The notes under the pieces are model-generated. The model had not been told where the DNA came from and did no database searches. It was given only the letters and a program-made list of their open reading frames with translations. Below, piece after piece: positions 19,302 to 28,015 of a DNA stretch of 64,000 nt. This stretch comes from Finegoldia magna_J (lineage in GTDB: Bacteria; Bacillota; Clostridia; Tissierellales; Peptoniphilaceae), in contig NZ_NDYF01000010.1 in assembly GCF_002243175.1 (NCBI RefSeq), positions 186,001 through 250,000 of the forward strand. The letters are read 5' to 3'. Positions within the stretch are counted from its first letter, which is position 1, and each line of letters opens with the position of its first letter. The position numbers and the translations under genes were made by a program.

Positions 19302-20169
19302 CGCTAAGCTCCTTTATTTTTTCCTCAGTTTCCTTAATCCACACAGGAATTATACAATCAAAATCATTGTAAATTTTTAAAATTCTATCAAATTCTCCTG
19401 TCAAATCAACCTCTTTTTCTCCATTTAATTTTGGTTCCAGTATATCCAATATAGTATATATTGCGAGAATTCTGTAAAATAGTCTAGGAATTTTCCCATT
19501 AAAATAAGATTTTAATAAGGAATAGTAGAAAATTCTATTTTTCTCATCTACTTCGTTGATTTTTCTAAATTCAAAAAAAGAGTCTGCCATATAACTTACA
19601 TTCTTCGATACAAAATTCAAATTATTATCATCAGCATAGATAGAGCATAAATTATCAAACAAATAAATATTGCTCAACTTCCTCGATTCAATTAAATATC
19701 TATTATTTTCAATGTAATCGAAAACAATATAATCCTTATCTCCTCTGAAGTTAGTCATTGAGTAATTGTATATAAGATTATTTATTTTATAATTAAAAAT
19801 CTTTGACCAAGTAGTATCATCGTTAATTTGACTATTTTCGTGAAGTTTTCTGAGAATTTTTCCTATTTCACTTCCAAGTTGTATTTGTTGTTCAGTAGAG
19901 ATTTGATCTGTAAGATTTTGAATAAATTTTTTAATCACAAAAGTGTGACCATTTTCAAATCCGCTATCTTCAATCTTTGCAAACTTGTCATTTAATTCAT
20001 ACAACAAATAATTATTTTGTTTGTTGTAGTTCAAAAAAGACTCCAAATCCCCTTCATATATTTCAACGATATATTTACCAGAATCTGTATTTACAATGTA
20101 CTTATCCTCTTGTAAATCACAATCGTAAATATCTTTATCTTTAAAAAATTGTAAATCTTTGATTTCCAT
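19285..20169 (-). CDS. APH/choline-kinase-like protein with degenerate active site
   Basis: A 294-residue protein that I tentatively place in the aminoglycoside-phosphotransferase-like fold: an N-lobe with YIVEIYEGD and a pattern LGSEIGKILRKLHE (about 98-111) typical of the APH helix preceding the catalytic loop. The loop usually reads HGDxxxxN; here the aligned segment (about 168-180, IYLFDNLCSIYAD) lacks the His and the Asn context, so phosphotransfer is doubtful. It lies between ptsI and the ModE-like gene and overlaps the latter. Function unknown. Confidence 0.5.
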   Translation of the reverse strand: MEIKDLQFFKDKDIYDCDLQEDKYIVNTDSGKYIVEIYEGDLESFLNYNKQNNYLLYELNDKFAKIEDSGFENGHTFVIKKFIQNLTDQISTEQQIQLGSEIGKILRKLHENSQINDDTTWSKIFNYKINNLIYNYSMTNFRGDKDYIVFDYIENNRYLIESRKLSNIYLFDNLCSIYADDNNLNFVSKNVSYMADSFFEFRKINEVDEKNRIFYYSLLKSYFNGKIPRLFYRILAIYTILDILEPKLNGEKEVDLTGEFDRILKIYNDFDCIIPVWIKETEEKIKELSDESKL

Positions 20170-20222
20170 ATAATCACCAATACAATTTTATCATTAAATA
20201 TCAGAATTTTAAAACAAAATAT

Positions 20223-21917
20223 TTATTCAGATATTTTCCTTTCAATTTCTGAAGTTTTTTTCATTTGTAAAATTTCATCTGCGTAAATTTTAGCTTCTTC
20301 AAATGAATTGTTAGCGATAACATCCTTAATTTTTGGAATTGAAGCTGCTGGGGCAGAAAATTCATCTAATCCCATACCTAAGAGAAGTTTCGTCGCTTTG
20401 GTATCTCCTGCAAATCCTCCACACATTCCTGTCCATTTTTCATGTTTGTGGCTAACATCGATAACTTTTTTGATAGCTCTTAAAACTGCTGGGTTGTATG
20501 TGTTGTAAAGATTTGAAATTTTTTCGTTTCCTCTATCACTTGCCAAGATATATTGAGTTAAATCATTAGTTCCAATGCTAAAGAAATCAACATATTCTAT
20601 TAAATCTTCAGCGACAATAACACTAGCTGGAGTTTCAATCATTATACCAACCTCTATATTTTCATCGAAATCAATATTTGCATCTCTCAACTCTTTTTTA
20701 TTATTTTCAATTATTTCGAGAGCTTTTTCCATTTCTTCTACTGAAATAACCATAGGAAGCATAATTCTTATTTTTCCAAACGCAGAAGCTCTCAAAATCG
20801 CTTTGATTTGAGCATCAAAAATATCTTTCATATCAAAACAAAATCTCAAAGCTCTCCAACCCAAAAATGGATTATCTTCTTTAGGAAACTTGTAGTAAGG
20901 AAGTTCTTTGTCCCCACCAATATCTAAAGTTCTAATAATTACTGATTTTCCATCTAAAATTTCGACTACTTTTTTATAAGATTCAAATTGTTCATCTTCT
21001 GTCGGAAAATTATCATTATACATATACAAAAATTCTGTTCTAAATAAACCAACGCCTTCTGCACCAGATTCCAAGCCTTTTTCTAAATCTTCGATGTTGC
21101 CGATATTTGTCATAACATCAATGTCTCTTCCATCTTTAGTAATAGCTTTGTTATATCTGTTCTTTTCGAGTCTTGATTTTTCATCATCCAGTTCAGATTT
21201 TTTCTTTTTGTATTCTAAAAGAGTTTCTTCATCAGGATCAATTATACATATTCCCTTAAATGAATCGATGATAACTGTTTGAGAATCATTGACGTTTTCT
21301 GTAATATCTTTCATTCCAACAAGACAAGCAATGCCTAAGGTTTGCGCAATAATTGAAGTATGTGCGGTTTTTCCTCCTAAGTCCATCAAAAATCCAACAA
21401 CATTATCTTTATCAATTATTGATGTTTCATAAGGAGTTAGTTCTTTTGAAACCAAAATAGTATTTGGTTCTAATGAGTCGAGTTTTTGGTTCTCAATTCC
21501 CTTAATTTTGTACAATAATTGTTGACCAATATCTTTGTAATCGGATGCTCTTTCTCTCATGTATTCATTATCAAGTGACTGCATCATAACAACCATTTCA
21601 TCTATCGTATCTGTTAGTGCTTTGTCGCTTGAATAATGTTCGTTAATTTTTGAAATTACACTTTCTGATAAAAAAGGATCATCCAACATACTCAAATGAG
21701 CTTCTATTACTTGTTTTTGTGTATCATTGTCAACTTTTGTTTCAGATAATATTGTTTTGTAATCACTCAAAGCTTTATTAAATTTATCAACGTGAAGCTT
21801 TATTTCATCATCAGAAATTTTTTCGGTACTTATTTTAACTTCCTGTTTTTTCATAAGTTTAACTTTACCAATTGCTATCTGCTCACTTGCAATAATACCT
21901 TTTTTAATTAAACTCAT
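20223..21917 (-). CDS. ptsI: PTS enzyme I (phosphoenolpyruvate-protein phosphotransferase)
   Basis: Transfers phosphate from PEP to HPr, feeding all PTS sugar permeases. The 564 residues are of normal length. The phosphorylated His is H186 in GGKTAHTSII; the PEP-binding barrel shows TLDIGGDKELPY, FRTEFLYM and the catalytic-Cys region WTGMCGGFAGD (about 497-507). It follows ptsH by 59 bases with a hairpin between. Confidence 0.97.
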   Translation of the reverse strand: MSLIKKGIIASEQIAIGKVKLMKKQEVKISTEKISDDEIKLHVDKFNKALSDYKTILSETKVDNDTQKQVIEAHLSMLDDPFLSESVISKINEHYSSDKALTDTIDEMVVMMQSLDNEYMRERASDYKDIGQQLLYKIKGIENQKLDSLEPNTILVSKELTPYETSIIDKDNVVGFLMDLGGKTAHTSIIAQTLGIACLVGMKDITENVNDSQTVIIDSFKGICIIDPDEETLLEYKKKKSELDDEKSRLEKNRYNKAITKDGRDIDVMTNIGNIEDLEKGLESGAEGVGLFRTEFLYMYNDNFPTEDEQFESYKKVVEILDGKSVIIRTLDIGGDKELPYYKFPKEDNPFLGWRALRFCFDMKDIFDAQIKAILRASAFGKIRIMLPMVISVEEMEKALEIIENNKKELRDANIDFDENIEVGIMIETPASVIVAEDLIEYVDFFSIGTNDLTQYILASDRGNEKISNLYNTYNPAVLRAIKKVIDVSHKHEKWTGMCGGFAGDTKATKLLLGMGLDEFSAPAASIPKIKDVIANNSFEEAKIYADEILQMKKTSEIERKISE

Positions 21918-21937
21918 AATACCTCCTCATAAACTAA

Positions 21938-21959
21938 AGCCGCCACAAAAGTGACGGCT
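21938..21959 (-). promoter_or_regulatory. Intercistronic hairpin between ptsH and ptsI
   Basis: AGCCGTCAC pairs with GTGGCGGCT around a 4-base loop, with only a weak T tract after it. It may reduce readthrough or protect the ptsH message, giving more HPr than enzyme I. Confidence 0.5.
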
Positions 21960-21976
21960 ATAAATTCTTGATTTAA

Positions 21977-22237
21977 TTAATCTTCTAAGTTTTCTATAAA
22001 TTCAACTAGTTTTTTTAAGTTTTCTTCTTCGTTTTCGCCATCTAATCTAACAGTAACTTCAGTATCTTGAGAAATACCTAAAGCCATAACGTTGAAAATA
22101 GATTTTGCGTTAGCTGTTTTACCATCTTTAATAAGTTCAACTTTACCATCAAAATTTTTTACAAATTGTACCAAAGATGCAGCTGGACGAGCATGCAAAC
22201 CAGTTTCGTTTTTAACTATAACATTTTGTTCTACCAT
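21977..22237 (-). CDS. ptsH: Phosphocarrier protein HPr
   Basis: Small PTS phosphocarrier, 86 residues. H15 (TGLHARPA) is the catalytic site and S46 (AKSIFNVM) the regulatory site phosphorylated by HPr kinase in Gram-positives; Ser-phosphorylated HPr is the CcpA corepressor. The ccpA gene is directly upstream, so the sensor and its partner are adjacent. Confidence 0.97.
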   Translation of the reverse strand: MVEQNVIVKNETGLHARPAASLVQFVKNFDGKVELIKDGKTANAKSIFNVMALGISQDTEVTVRLDGENEEENLKKLVEFIENLED

Positions 22238-22304
22238 AATAATAATCCTCCTATGACTACTTTATTTATATCCTATTAATTGATTTTTTAAACAGGAAAA
22301 TATT

Positions 22305-23312
22305 TTAATTGATATCTTTTACGGATTCTCTCTTCATTATTTGAGAACCCAATATTGCCTTTTCGTTGATAATTTTATTTTCTTTCAAAACCTTTACTAA
22401 AGTTCTCATTGATACAGCCCCTATGTCATAATAAGGTTCTTGAACTGTAGTAAGAGTAGGTCTGTAAATACTTGTCATTGGTATATCGCCAAATCCAGAT
22501 ACTGAAATATCATCTGGAACTTTTTTGTTATTATCATAGCAATAATTTATAAATCCAATTGCTTGTGCGTCTTCACTAAAACTTACGCAAGTTATGTCTT
22601 TCGAATCTTTCATTTCGAAAATCTTATCCCCAGCTTCGTAACCATCTTTTACTGAAACTCCTTCTGATGAGATTTCAAATTTTTCTAATTTCAAGTCATC
22701 ACAAGCTTGTCTGTAACCTTTAAGTTTTTCTTGACCAATCTCAGTGTCTTGATTTTCCTTTACAAATAAAATTTTCTTGTGACCTAAATCATAAATATGA
22801 TTAATCATATTTATCATAGCTTCTTTGTAGTCGATTTGTACTGTGTGCACGTCTTTTATATTCCAGAATTTATCCAATTGGATATAAGGAACAGTTTGAT
22901 CTTTCAACTTGAATATAACCTCTGGTTCAATGTCTTCAGAAATCAAAATTATCCCTTCTACTTGCTTTGTAAACATGAAGTCTATAATTTTCTTTTCTTG
23001 TTCCAAATCGCCGTATGTAGACGACAATAATATATCGTATTTGTACATTCTTCCAATTTCTTCAGCACCTCTTACAATTTGTGCCATGTATGGAATACCG
23101 ATATCCTTAACTACTACGCCTATTAAATTGGATCTTTTCATTACTAAAGATCTTGCCAATTCGTTTGGTTTGAAGTCAAGTTTTTCAATTGCGTCTAAAA
23201 CTTTTCTACGTGCTTCTGGACTTACAGGCTTGGAATCATTCATAACTCTAGATACTGTAGAAATTGAAACTCCAGCAAGTTTTGCTACGTCTTTAATTGT
23301 TGGTGATGACAT
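22305..23312 (-). CDS. ccpA: Catabolite control protein A (LacI family)
   Basis: LacI/GalR-family repressor, 335 residues. The HTH is TIKDVAKLAGVSISTVSRVM (5-24), followed by the YxPNxxARxL hinge-helix variant FKPNELARSLV and a periplasmic-binding-protein-like effector domain. The neighbouring ptsH gene and the overall match support CcpA rather than a sugar-specific repressor. Its ATG immediately follows the stop of the diacylglycerol-kinase-like gene. Confidence 0.85.
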   Translation of the reverse strand: MSSPTIKDVAKLAGVSISTVSRVMNDSKPVSPEARRKVLDAIEKLDFKPNELARSLVMKRSNLIGVVVKDIGIPYMAQIVRGAEEIGRMYKYDILLSSTYGDLEQEKKIIDFMFTKQVEGIILISEDIEPEVIFKLKDQTVPYIQLDKFWNIKDVHTVQIDYKEAMINMINHIYDLGHKKILFVKENQDTEIGQEKLKGYRQACDDLKLEKFEISSEGVSVKDGYEAGDKIFEMKDSKDITCVSFSEDAQAIGFINYCYDNNKKVPDDISVSGFGDIPMTSIYRPTLTTVQEPYYDIGAVSMRTLVKVLKENKIINEKAILGSQIMKRESVKDIN

Positions 23313-24218
23313 TTAATCGCTCCTTACTAAAATATTTATTGGTTTATTATTAATCTCAACTTTCACTGGTAAATTTCCACCATATTCTCCATCCACATCT
23401 CCTGGAACTGTTTGATTAGATTCAATGGTTAAAGTATCAGTTTGAAAATATAATACATCTTCAGAGTAAATATGCTTTGAACTAAAAGCATCTATTAAAA
23501 TCTGAGCAACTTCTTTAAGACGGGAATGCTTAATAATCAAAACGTCTAACTTTTGATCGTCAATTTTGGCTTGTGGGCAAATATTTTCAAATCCACCTAC
23601 AGTATTTGAATTGGAAATAATCATAACAGGAGATTTTACTTCTAAATAATCATCCTTTGTTTTAATCTTCAATTCCATAGGCTGATTCAATGTGTTAGGA
23701 AGTTCTTTCAACCCCTCTACAATATATGCCAGTCTACCAAAAATCGCTTTTTGAGCTTTATCAGTAACATAACTAACAGACGCTATGTTTCCAACTGCAA
23801 AAACGTTGATGAAATATCTGTGTGAGTCTTCATTGCTAACTTTTCCGACATCACTTTTTATTATTTTCCCAGTTTTAATCATTCTATATAATTTGTAAGG
23901 TGTTGATGGCAAGTTTAAGTAAGTTGCGAAATCGTTTACTGTACCTGTGGAGTAAATCGTAATTGGAATATCGCTATCGCTGTCGCAAATTCCGTGAACA
24001 ACTTCGTTAACCGTTCCATCTCCGCCTGAAATAACTATCAAATCCCAATCATCAGAAGATGTGTTTAACGCCTCATTGTATGCGTCATTCTTGCCTTTAG
24101 TTTTGAAAAGCTGAACGACAAAATTATCCTCAATTAGATAATTAATCAATTTTGTTAAATCTCTCGCGTGTGTTTGACTTCCAGATGAAGGATTTGAGAT
24201 AATTTTTATTCTTTTCAT
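23313..24218 (-). CDS. Diacylglycerol/lipid kinase family protein
   Basis: DagK/YegS/BmrU-type lipid kinase, 301 residues. The nucleotide-binding motif GGDGTVNEV is at 65-73 and NPSSGS at 9-14; the C-terminal domain includes DGEYGGNLPV. It phosphorylates a lipid such as diacylglycerol or undecaprenol; the exact substrate is not predictable. The stop TAA abuts the ccpA ATG, and the ccpA ribosome-binding site lies inside this gene, so the pair is coupled. Confidence 0.9.
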   Translation of the reverse strand: MKRIKIISNPSSGSQTHARDLTKLINYLIEDNFVVQLFKTKGKNDAYNEALNTSSDDWDLIVISGGDGTVNEVVHGICDSDSDIPITIYSTGTVNDFATYLNLPSTPYKLYRMIKTGKIIKSDVGKVSNEDSHRYFINVFAVGNIASVSYVTDKAQKAIFGRLAYIVEGLKELPNTLNQPMELKIKTKDDYLEVKSPVMIISNSNTVGGFENICPQAKIDDQKLDVLIIKHSRLKEVAQILIDAFSSKHIYSEDVLYFQTDTLTIESNQTVPGDVDGEYGGNLPVKVEINNKPINILVRSD

Positions 24219-24330
24219 TCTATCCCATCTTTCCTTAATAGCATACCAAAAAATTAATTGTTTTTCAATAGGATTTTAACAATTTCTACAATTGTTTTCA
24301 TGAATTATAAAAAATTTTAAAGATTTACAA

Positions 24331-24361
24331 TAAGCCAATCAGAAATTTTCCGATTGGCTTA
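24331..24361 (-). terminator. Hairpin after the DUF948-like gene
   Basis: TAAGCCAATC pairs with GATTGGCTTA (24331-24361). The T tract after it is poor, so it may be a weak terminator. Confidence 0.55.
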
Positions 24362-24376
24362 TAAAATCTTCTTTAA

Positions 24377-24817
24377 TTATCTTTTAGCTAAACTTTTTAC
24401 GAAATTAATAATATCTCTTGCAGACCCAACATAGTCTGTAGAGTTTAAAAATCCGTATTTAATATTAGTTGCAGTATCTGTTACAGATTCGGCAACATAG
24501 TCCACAGTATTAGACACGTTACTTGAAACTGATTCAACGTGAGACAAAGTGTTACTTACATTGTTTGTAATATTTCTTACATCTGGAGAAACATCGCCTA
24601 TTAATCTATCGGCTTTATTAGTAATACCAGTTACATTATCTAGTATTTGTGGTACTTCGCCAATTGATCTATCGATATCCTTTTTGTTATCTGCTAAAAC
24701 GGCCTTTACGCCCTTTATTAAGTCAGTAAGTTTAAAGAAAAATACGATTAAAGCAATTAAGAATCCAGATAAACAAATATATAATATTATTTTAAATATA
24801 TATAAAGCATCTACCAT
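24377..24817 (-). CDS. DUF948/YtxG-like membrane protein
   Basis: A 146-residue protein with one N-terminal membrane helix (about 8-30) and a long extended or coiled tail with repeated NVSNT/VSxNV elements (residues 85-115). This matches the DUF948 (YtxG) layout. It begins 8 bases after the YtxH-like stop. In B. subtilis ytxG and ytxH are general-stress genes; the SigB-like promoter upstream of this pair is described separately. Confidence 0.75.
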   Translation of the reverse strand: MVDALYIFKIILYICLSGFLIALIVFFFKLTDLIKGVKAVLADNKKDIDRSIGEVPQILDNVTGITNKADRLIGDVSPDVRNITNNVSNTLSHVESVSSNVSNTVDYVAESVTDTATNIKYGFLNSTDYVGSARDIINFVKSLAKR

Positions 24818-24824
24818 TTCTTAC

Positions 24825-25448
24825 CTACTTTTTGATTTCTTTTTTAACTTCTTTTGCTTCTTCTTTTGCAGTGTCAGCAGTTTTCTTTGCTTGTTTTTTT
24901 CCTTCTTCGACAGTTTTTTCTGCACCGTCTTTTGCTTCTTCTGCTACTTTTTTAGCTGATTCGCCAACTTTTTCTGCAGAATCTTTTACTTGATCTTTAG
25001 TGTCTTTAACATCTTCTTTGATTTCTTTTCCGTCTTTTTTAACTACTTCTTTAAGATCTTCACCAAGAACTCCCAAATCAGTTTTAACTTCGTCAAATTG
25101 ATCAGAAACTCTATTTAATTCAGTCATTCCTCTATCTTGGAAATCTTGATATTTGTCTTTAACGCTGTCTGTTACATTGTCAGCAGTTAATTTTACAGTA
25201 TCTACTGCATCGTTAAAGTTATTTACTGCTGTTTTCTTTGTTTCTTCTGCAAATTTTTTGATATCTTTTCTAGTTTCTTCACCTGATTTAGGTGCCAATA
25301 ATAATCCTGCTGCTAAACCTAATGAAGCACCAATAACTGTACCTAAAGTAATTTTAGCTTCGTCTTCATATTTACGTTTAGCAATTTCCCATTTGATTTG
25401 TCTTTCCTTTTCTCTTCTTTTATGTTCTAAATAATCCATTAAACTCAT
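24825..25448 (-). CDS. YtxH-domain protein with lysine/alanine-rich tail
   Basis: The 207-residue protein has a hydrophobic YtxH segment ITLGTVIGASLGLAAGLLLA (about 33-52) followed by PKSGEETRKDI, the YtxH hallmark. The second half is a charged, LEA-like heptad-rich helix made of KEDVKDTKDQ- and EEAKDGAEK-like units. It is probably membrane-anchored and stress related. The ATG has an AAGGAGAT ribosome-binding site and a SigB-type promoter 40-65 bases upstream. Confidence 0.88.
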   Translation of the reverse strand: MSLMDYLEHKRREKERQIKWEIAKRKYEDEAKITLGTVIGASLGLAAGLLLAPKSGEETRKDIKKFAEETKKTAVNNFNDAVDTVKLTADNVTDSVKDKYQDFQDRGMTELNRVSDQFDEVKTDLGVLGEDLKEVVKKDGKEIKEDVKDTKDQVKDSAEKVGESAKKVAEEAKDGAEKTVEEGKKQAKKTADTAKEEAKEVKKEIKK

Positions 25449-25487
25449 AATAACATCTCCTTAAATAAATTTTCTTATGATTATTGT

Positions 25488-25513
25488 ATACCCTCTAATT
25501 TCATATCTCAAAC
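25488..25513 (-). promoter_or_regulatory. SigB-type promoter for ytxH-ytxG
   Basis: On the minus strand GTTTGA (25513-25508), a 14-base spacer and GGGTAT (25493-25488) match the SigB pattern GTTTAA-N12-15-GGGTAT at 11 of 12 consensus positions. It lies 40 bases upstream of the ytxH start. Confidence 0.65.
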
Positions 25514-25539
25514 ATTATTAGTGAATTATTTATAAAGTT

Positions 25540-26781
25540 TTAATCTTTCAGATACAATCTAACCCAAGTTTCCCAGCCAACAGTTTGTTTTGGTGATTTC
25601 AATAAACCATTTTTTCCTTTGGCAACCATTCTTACAAAATCTTGGTCTTCCGTTAAATTCTTTCTGCCTTTTTCATTAAACTTATCAGTAGTAAGTCCAG
25701 TGTTTTTGTCATTAACAAATACAAGGCAATCATCATCTATTGTTTTTCTGATTTCGTAATTCTTCTCACCACTTGTTACATCAAAATCAGACAATGTTTT
25801 ATTAATATCTACAATATCCCAATTAATCGCATTATTCTTTGAGAAGAAAGATAAATCATAATTTTGTCTCAAAGTTAAATCATTAGATTCTATTAACAAA
25901 ATTTTCTTTCCTGGAAATGCGTATTCTGAAGCATTTTCTAAACTCAACTTTGCATTTTCTGGATTTTCTATCGTTATCTTTATAGGATCAATCAAAATTT
26001 TATATCCGTCGTTTTCCTTTACCATTTTTAATTGGTTAGTACTTTTATAAGATTTATCCGATTTTAAGTTTGCTTCATCATCTTCTAACCATTTTAATAT
26101 AGTCGCTTGATACTCAGGGTTAGAATTTATTTCGTTGATAAATTCTTCCGCATCTTTGTTTCTGAATGGTACAGATTGATTTGATGATTTCACAATACTC
26201 ATCATTTGTTCTGAGGATTTAGCTTGTACTGATTGTATGAACTTACCTTTTACAGATTCTGCTGTAATAGTCTTTTCAGCTAGATTTTCTTGGAACATAG
26301 GTTTTATGTATTTAACGCCAAATACAATACCAATTAATAAAGCCACACCAATAACTGAAAATATAATTTTCTTAAATATCGATGATTTTTCATCATCCTC
26401 ATAATCATAATAATCATAGTAATCATCATAATCGTTGCTTGTTTCTTGGAATGCTTTTTCTCTTTCTTTTTTTAATGATTCTGATTCAATATCCACCACA
26501 TTTAATCTGTCAGTTGTATCTTGATTAGATCCATTATCTATCTTAGAATAAATCTTTTCATTATCAGTTGAACTATCTTCTTTTTTTATAAAATCAAGAT
26601 CATGATTTTGAGTTTCGTTTTTAAATTTAGAAGCCTCTAACAAAAAATCCTCAAATGTTTTTCCTTCAGAAGAAAAATCATCATCTTTTGAAAAATCATG
26701 ACCACAAACTCTACAAAATCTATCATCAACGCCAACAAATGAATTACAATTTGGGCATTTCTTTAAATTAGAATCTTTCAT
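25540..26781 (-). CDS. Zinc-ribbon membrane protein, TcaA/YvbJ-like
   Basis: The 413-residue protein starts with a zinc ribbon (C9, C12, C23, C26), continues through an acidic linker with a DYYDYYDYEDDE stretch and one membrane helix (about 143-163), and ends with a large extracytoplasmic region. This is the layout of TcaA/YvbJ proteins, which affect the cell envelope and glycopeptide response in staphylococci. ATG 26781 is chosen over an in-frame ATG at 26805: AAGGTGA precedes it, and the -10 box TATAAT at 26813-26808 would overlap the earlier start. Confidence 0.72.
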   Translation of the reverse strand: MKDSNLKKCPNCNSFVGVDDRFCRVCGHDFSKDDDFSSEGKTFEDFLLEASKFKNETQNHDLDFIKKEDSSTDNEKIYSKIDNGSNQDTTDRLNVVDIESESLKKEREKAFQETSNDYDDYYDYYDYEDDEKSSIFKKIIFSVIGVALLIGIVFGVKYIKPMFQENLAEKTITAESVKGKFIQSVQAKSSEQMMSIVKSSNQSVPFRNKDAEEFINEINSNPEYQATILKWLEDDEANLKSDKSYKSTNQLKMVKENDGYKILIDPIKITIENPENAKLSLENASEYAFPGKKILLIESNDLTLRQNYDLSFFSKNNAINWDIVDINKTLSDFDVTSGEKNYEIRKTIDDDCLVFVNDKNTGLTTDKFNEKGRKNLTEDQDFVRMVAKGKNGLLKSPKQTVGWETWVRLYLKD

Positions 26782-26807
26782 AATATCACTCACCTTATCT
26801 ACCATAT

Positions 26808-26836
26808 ATTATACATTCTCATACTACTTTAGTGAA
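26808..26836 (-). promoter_or_regulatory. Housekeeping promoter for the TcaA-like gene
   Basis: TTCACT, a 17-base spacer and a perfect TATAAT (26813-26808) on the minus strand. Confidence 0.55.
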
Positions 26837-26863
26837 TAGATAATCTCAATTTAAACACATAAG

Positions 26864-26891
26864 AAAAAAGCATGAGATTTTGTCCCATGCT
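26864..26891 (-). terminator. Terminator of the structured RNA
   Basis: AGCATGGGA pairs with TCTCATGCT (one G-T), followed by six T on the minus strand. A second small hairpin, AAGCGA/TCGCTT, lies just before it at 26895-26908. Confidence 0.8.
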
Positions 26892-26919
26892 AATAAGCGA
26901 AATCGCTTTTATTTACAAA

Positions 26920-27088
26920 ATATCCTCAGAAGACCCTAATCAATTAATGACCTTCAGTATGTGAAGGTGGGTTGACTGTCTCAAACATCTGACATCCCTT
27001 CAAAGAGGGCTCGTCATCAATTATCGAACGTCCGTCATCCCTTATAGTGTGTGTCGGTTTAATTTTTCAGGGTTCCTCTTCTGAGGTT
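26920..27088 (-). ncRNA. ssrS: Candidate 6S RNA
   Basis: A free-standing RNA of about 170 nt plus terminator region. The ends form a long closing stem: CCUCAGAAGA (from 27086) pairs perfectly with UCUUCUGAGG (ending 26924), then after a GGAA bulge CCCU pairs with AGGG and AAUUAA with UUAAUU. An asymmetric central bubble follows: a single-stranded 5' side and, on the 3' side, a small hairpin (CCUUCA/UGAAGG, 26951-26967). Then comes an apical stem GGGAUGAC/GUCAACCC (27034-27041 with 26969-26976), ending in a hairpin. One long hairpin with a central bubble is the 6S RNA design, which sequesters housekeeping RNA polymerase. The class is inferred from folding by eye; raiA-type RNA is an alternative. 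Confidence 0.6.
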
Positions 27089-27094
27089 AATTTA

Positions 27095-27123
27095 ATTATA
27101 CTACAACATAAAAGTGTTTTCAA
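27095..27123 (-). promoter_or_regulatory. Near-consensus housekeeping promoter of the structured RNA
   Basis: TTGAAA (27123-27118), a 17-base spacer and TATAAT (27100-27095) on the minus strand, placing the start about 27088, right at the base of the closing stem. Confidence 0.85.
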
Positions 27124-27129
27124 GGGAGA

Positions 27130-27951
27130 TTATTTCTTCAAAAAATTATTAAATCTTTTAGGAAAATCTGTCGCAATAATATGCTTATTTCCTTTCATAT
27201 CTACAAATTCTATTTCATTCGCGTGAAGCATTTGAGAAAATCCTTCAATTTTTTCTCCATACAAACTATCTGCAACTATTGGACAGTTAATATATTCCAT
27301 GCTTACTCTTATTTGATGAGTTCTTCCCGTCAAAAGCTTTAAACTAACCAAGGAATAGTCTCCGTAACTTTTGAGATTTTGCAAAATAGTAACACTTTTT
27401 TTACCATTTTCATCAATTTCTGTTTTAATTCCATCGCGTTTTAAATTTAATTCTATCTTTTGATTTTTAGGATTTCCTTCTACGATTGCTAAGTATTTTT
27501 TCTCAAACGAAGTTTTTTGATAATACGCTTGAGCTATTTTATTTTTAGCAACCATTACAACTCCTGATGTGTCTTGGTCCAATCTGCTAATAAATCTAAC
27601 TTTTTGATTAATATTTCTTTGCTCAAATAAATAAGACACAAAATTCGCTAAGCTTTCTTCTCCATCTGTATTCATCGTGAGTTTGTCAGGTTTATTTAAT
27701 ACAAAAATATCATCATCTTCATACAAAACTTCAATGTCTAAGTTTATTGGTTCGTAATTATTTTCCTCATTTTTAAGATTGATAGTTACTTTGTCACCTG
27801 GTTTTAACTTAGAGTTTCTCTTAGCATGTTCTCCATTTATAAAAATGTCATCTTTGTAAATACTGAGAAATAAATTTTTGGAAATGTGATTTGATTTCAA
27901 AAATTCATCTAACCTTATTTTTTTATCTATATCAAAACTAATTTGTTTCAT
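27130..27951 (-). CDS. RluA-family RNA pseudouridine synthase
   Basis: Converts uridine to pseudouridine in rRNA or tRNA. The 273 residues contain an N-terminal S4-like RNA-binding region (about 12-60) and the catalytic motif SRLDQDTSG at 122-130 with D125 as nucleophile, then the family's LLTGRTHQIRVSM (about 207-219). It is divergent from the NAD kinase gene, a pairing also seen in Bacillus (yjbO-ppnK). Confidence 0.93.
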   Translation of the reverse strand: MKQISFDIDKKIRLDEFLKSNHISKNLFLSIYKDDIFINGEHAKRNSKLKPGDKVTINLKNEENNYEPINLDIEVLYEDDDIFVLNKPDKLTMNTDGEESLANFVSYLFEQRNINQKVRFISRLDQDTSGVVMVAKNKIAQAYYQKTSFEKKYLAIVEGNPKNQKIELNLKRDGIKTEIDENGKKSVTILQNLKSYGDYSLVSLKLLTGRTHQIRVSMEYINCPIVADSLYGEKIEGFSQMLHANEIEFVDMKGNKHIIATDFPKRFNNFLKK

Positions 27952-28015
27952 TGTTTAAATCTCCAGTTATTTGGTATAATAAAATTATATCAAATATTAG
28001 GAGCTTTTAGTATAA

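Noticed and set aside
26920..27088. T-box, tmRNA, RNase P or SRP RNA for the structured region
   Set aside because: No T-box sequence, tag peptide with tRNA-like ends, RNase P core or SRP loop motifs are present; the single long hairpin with bubble fits 6S better.
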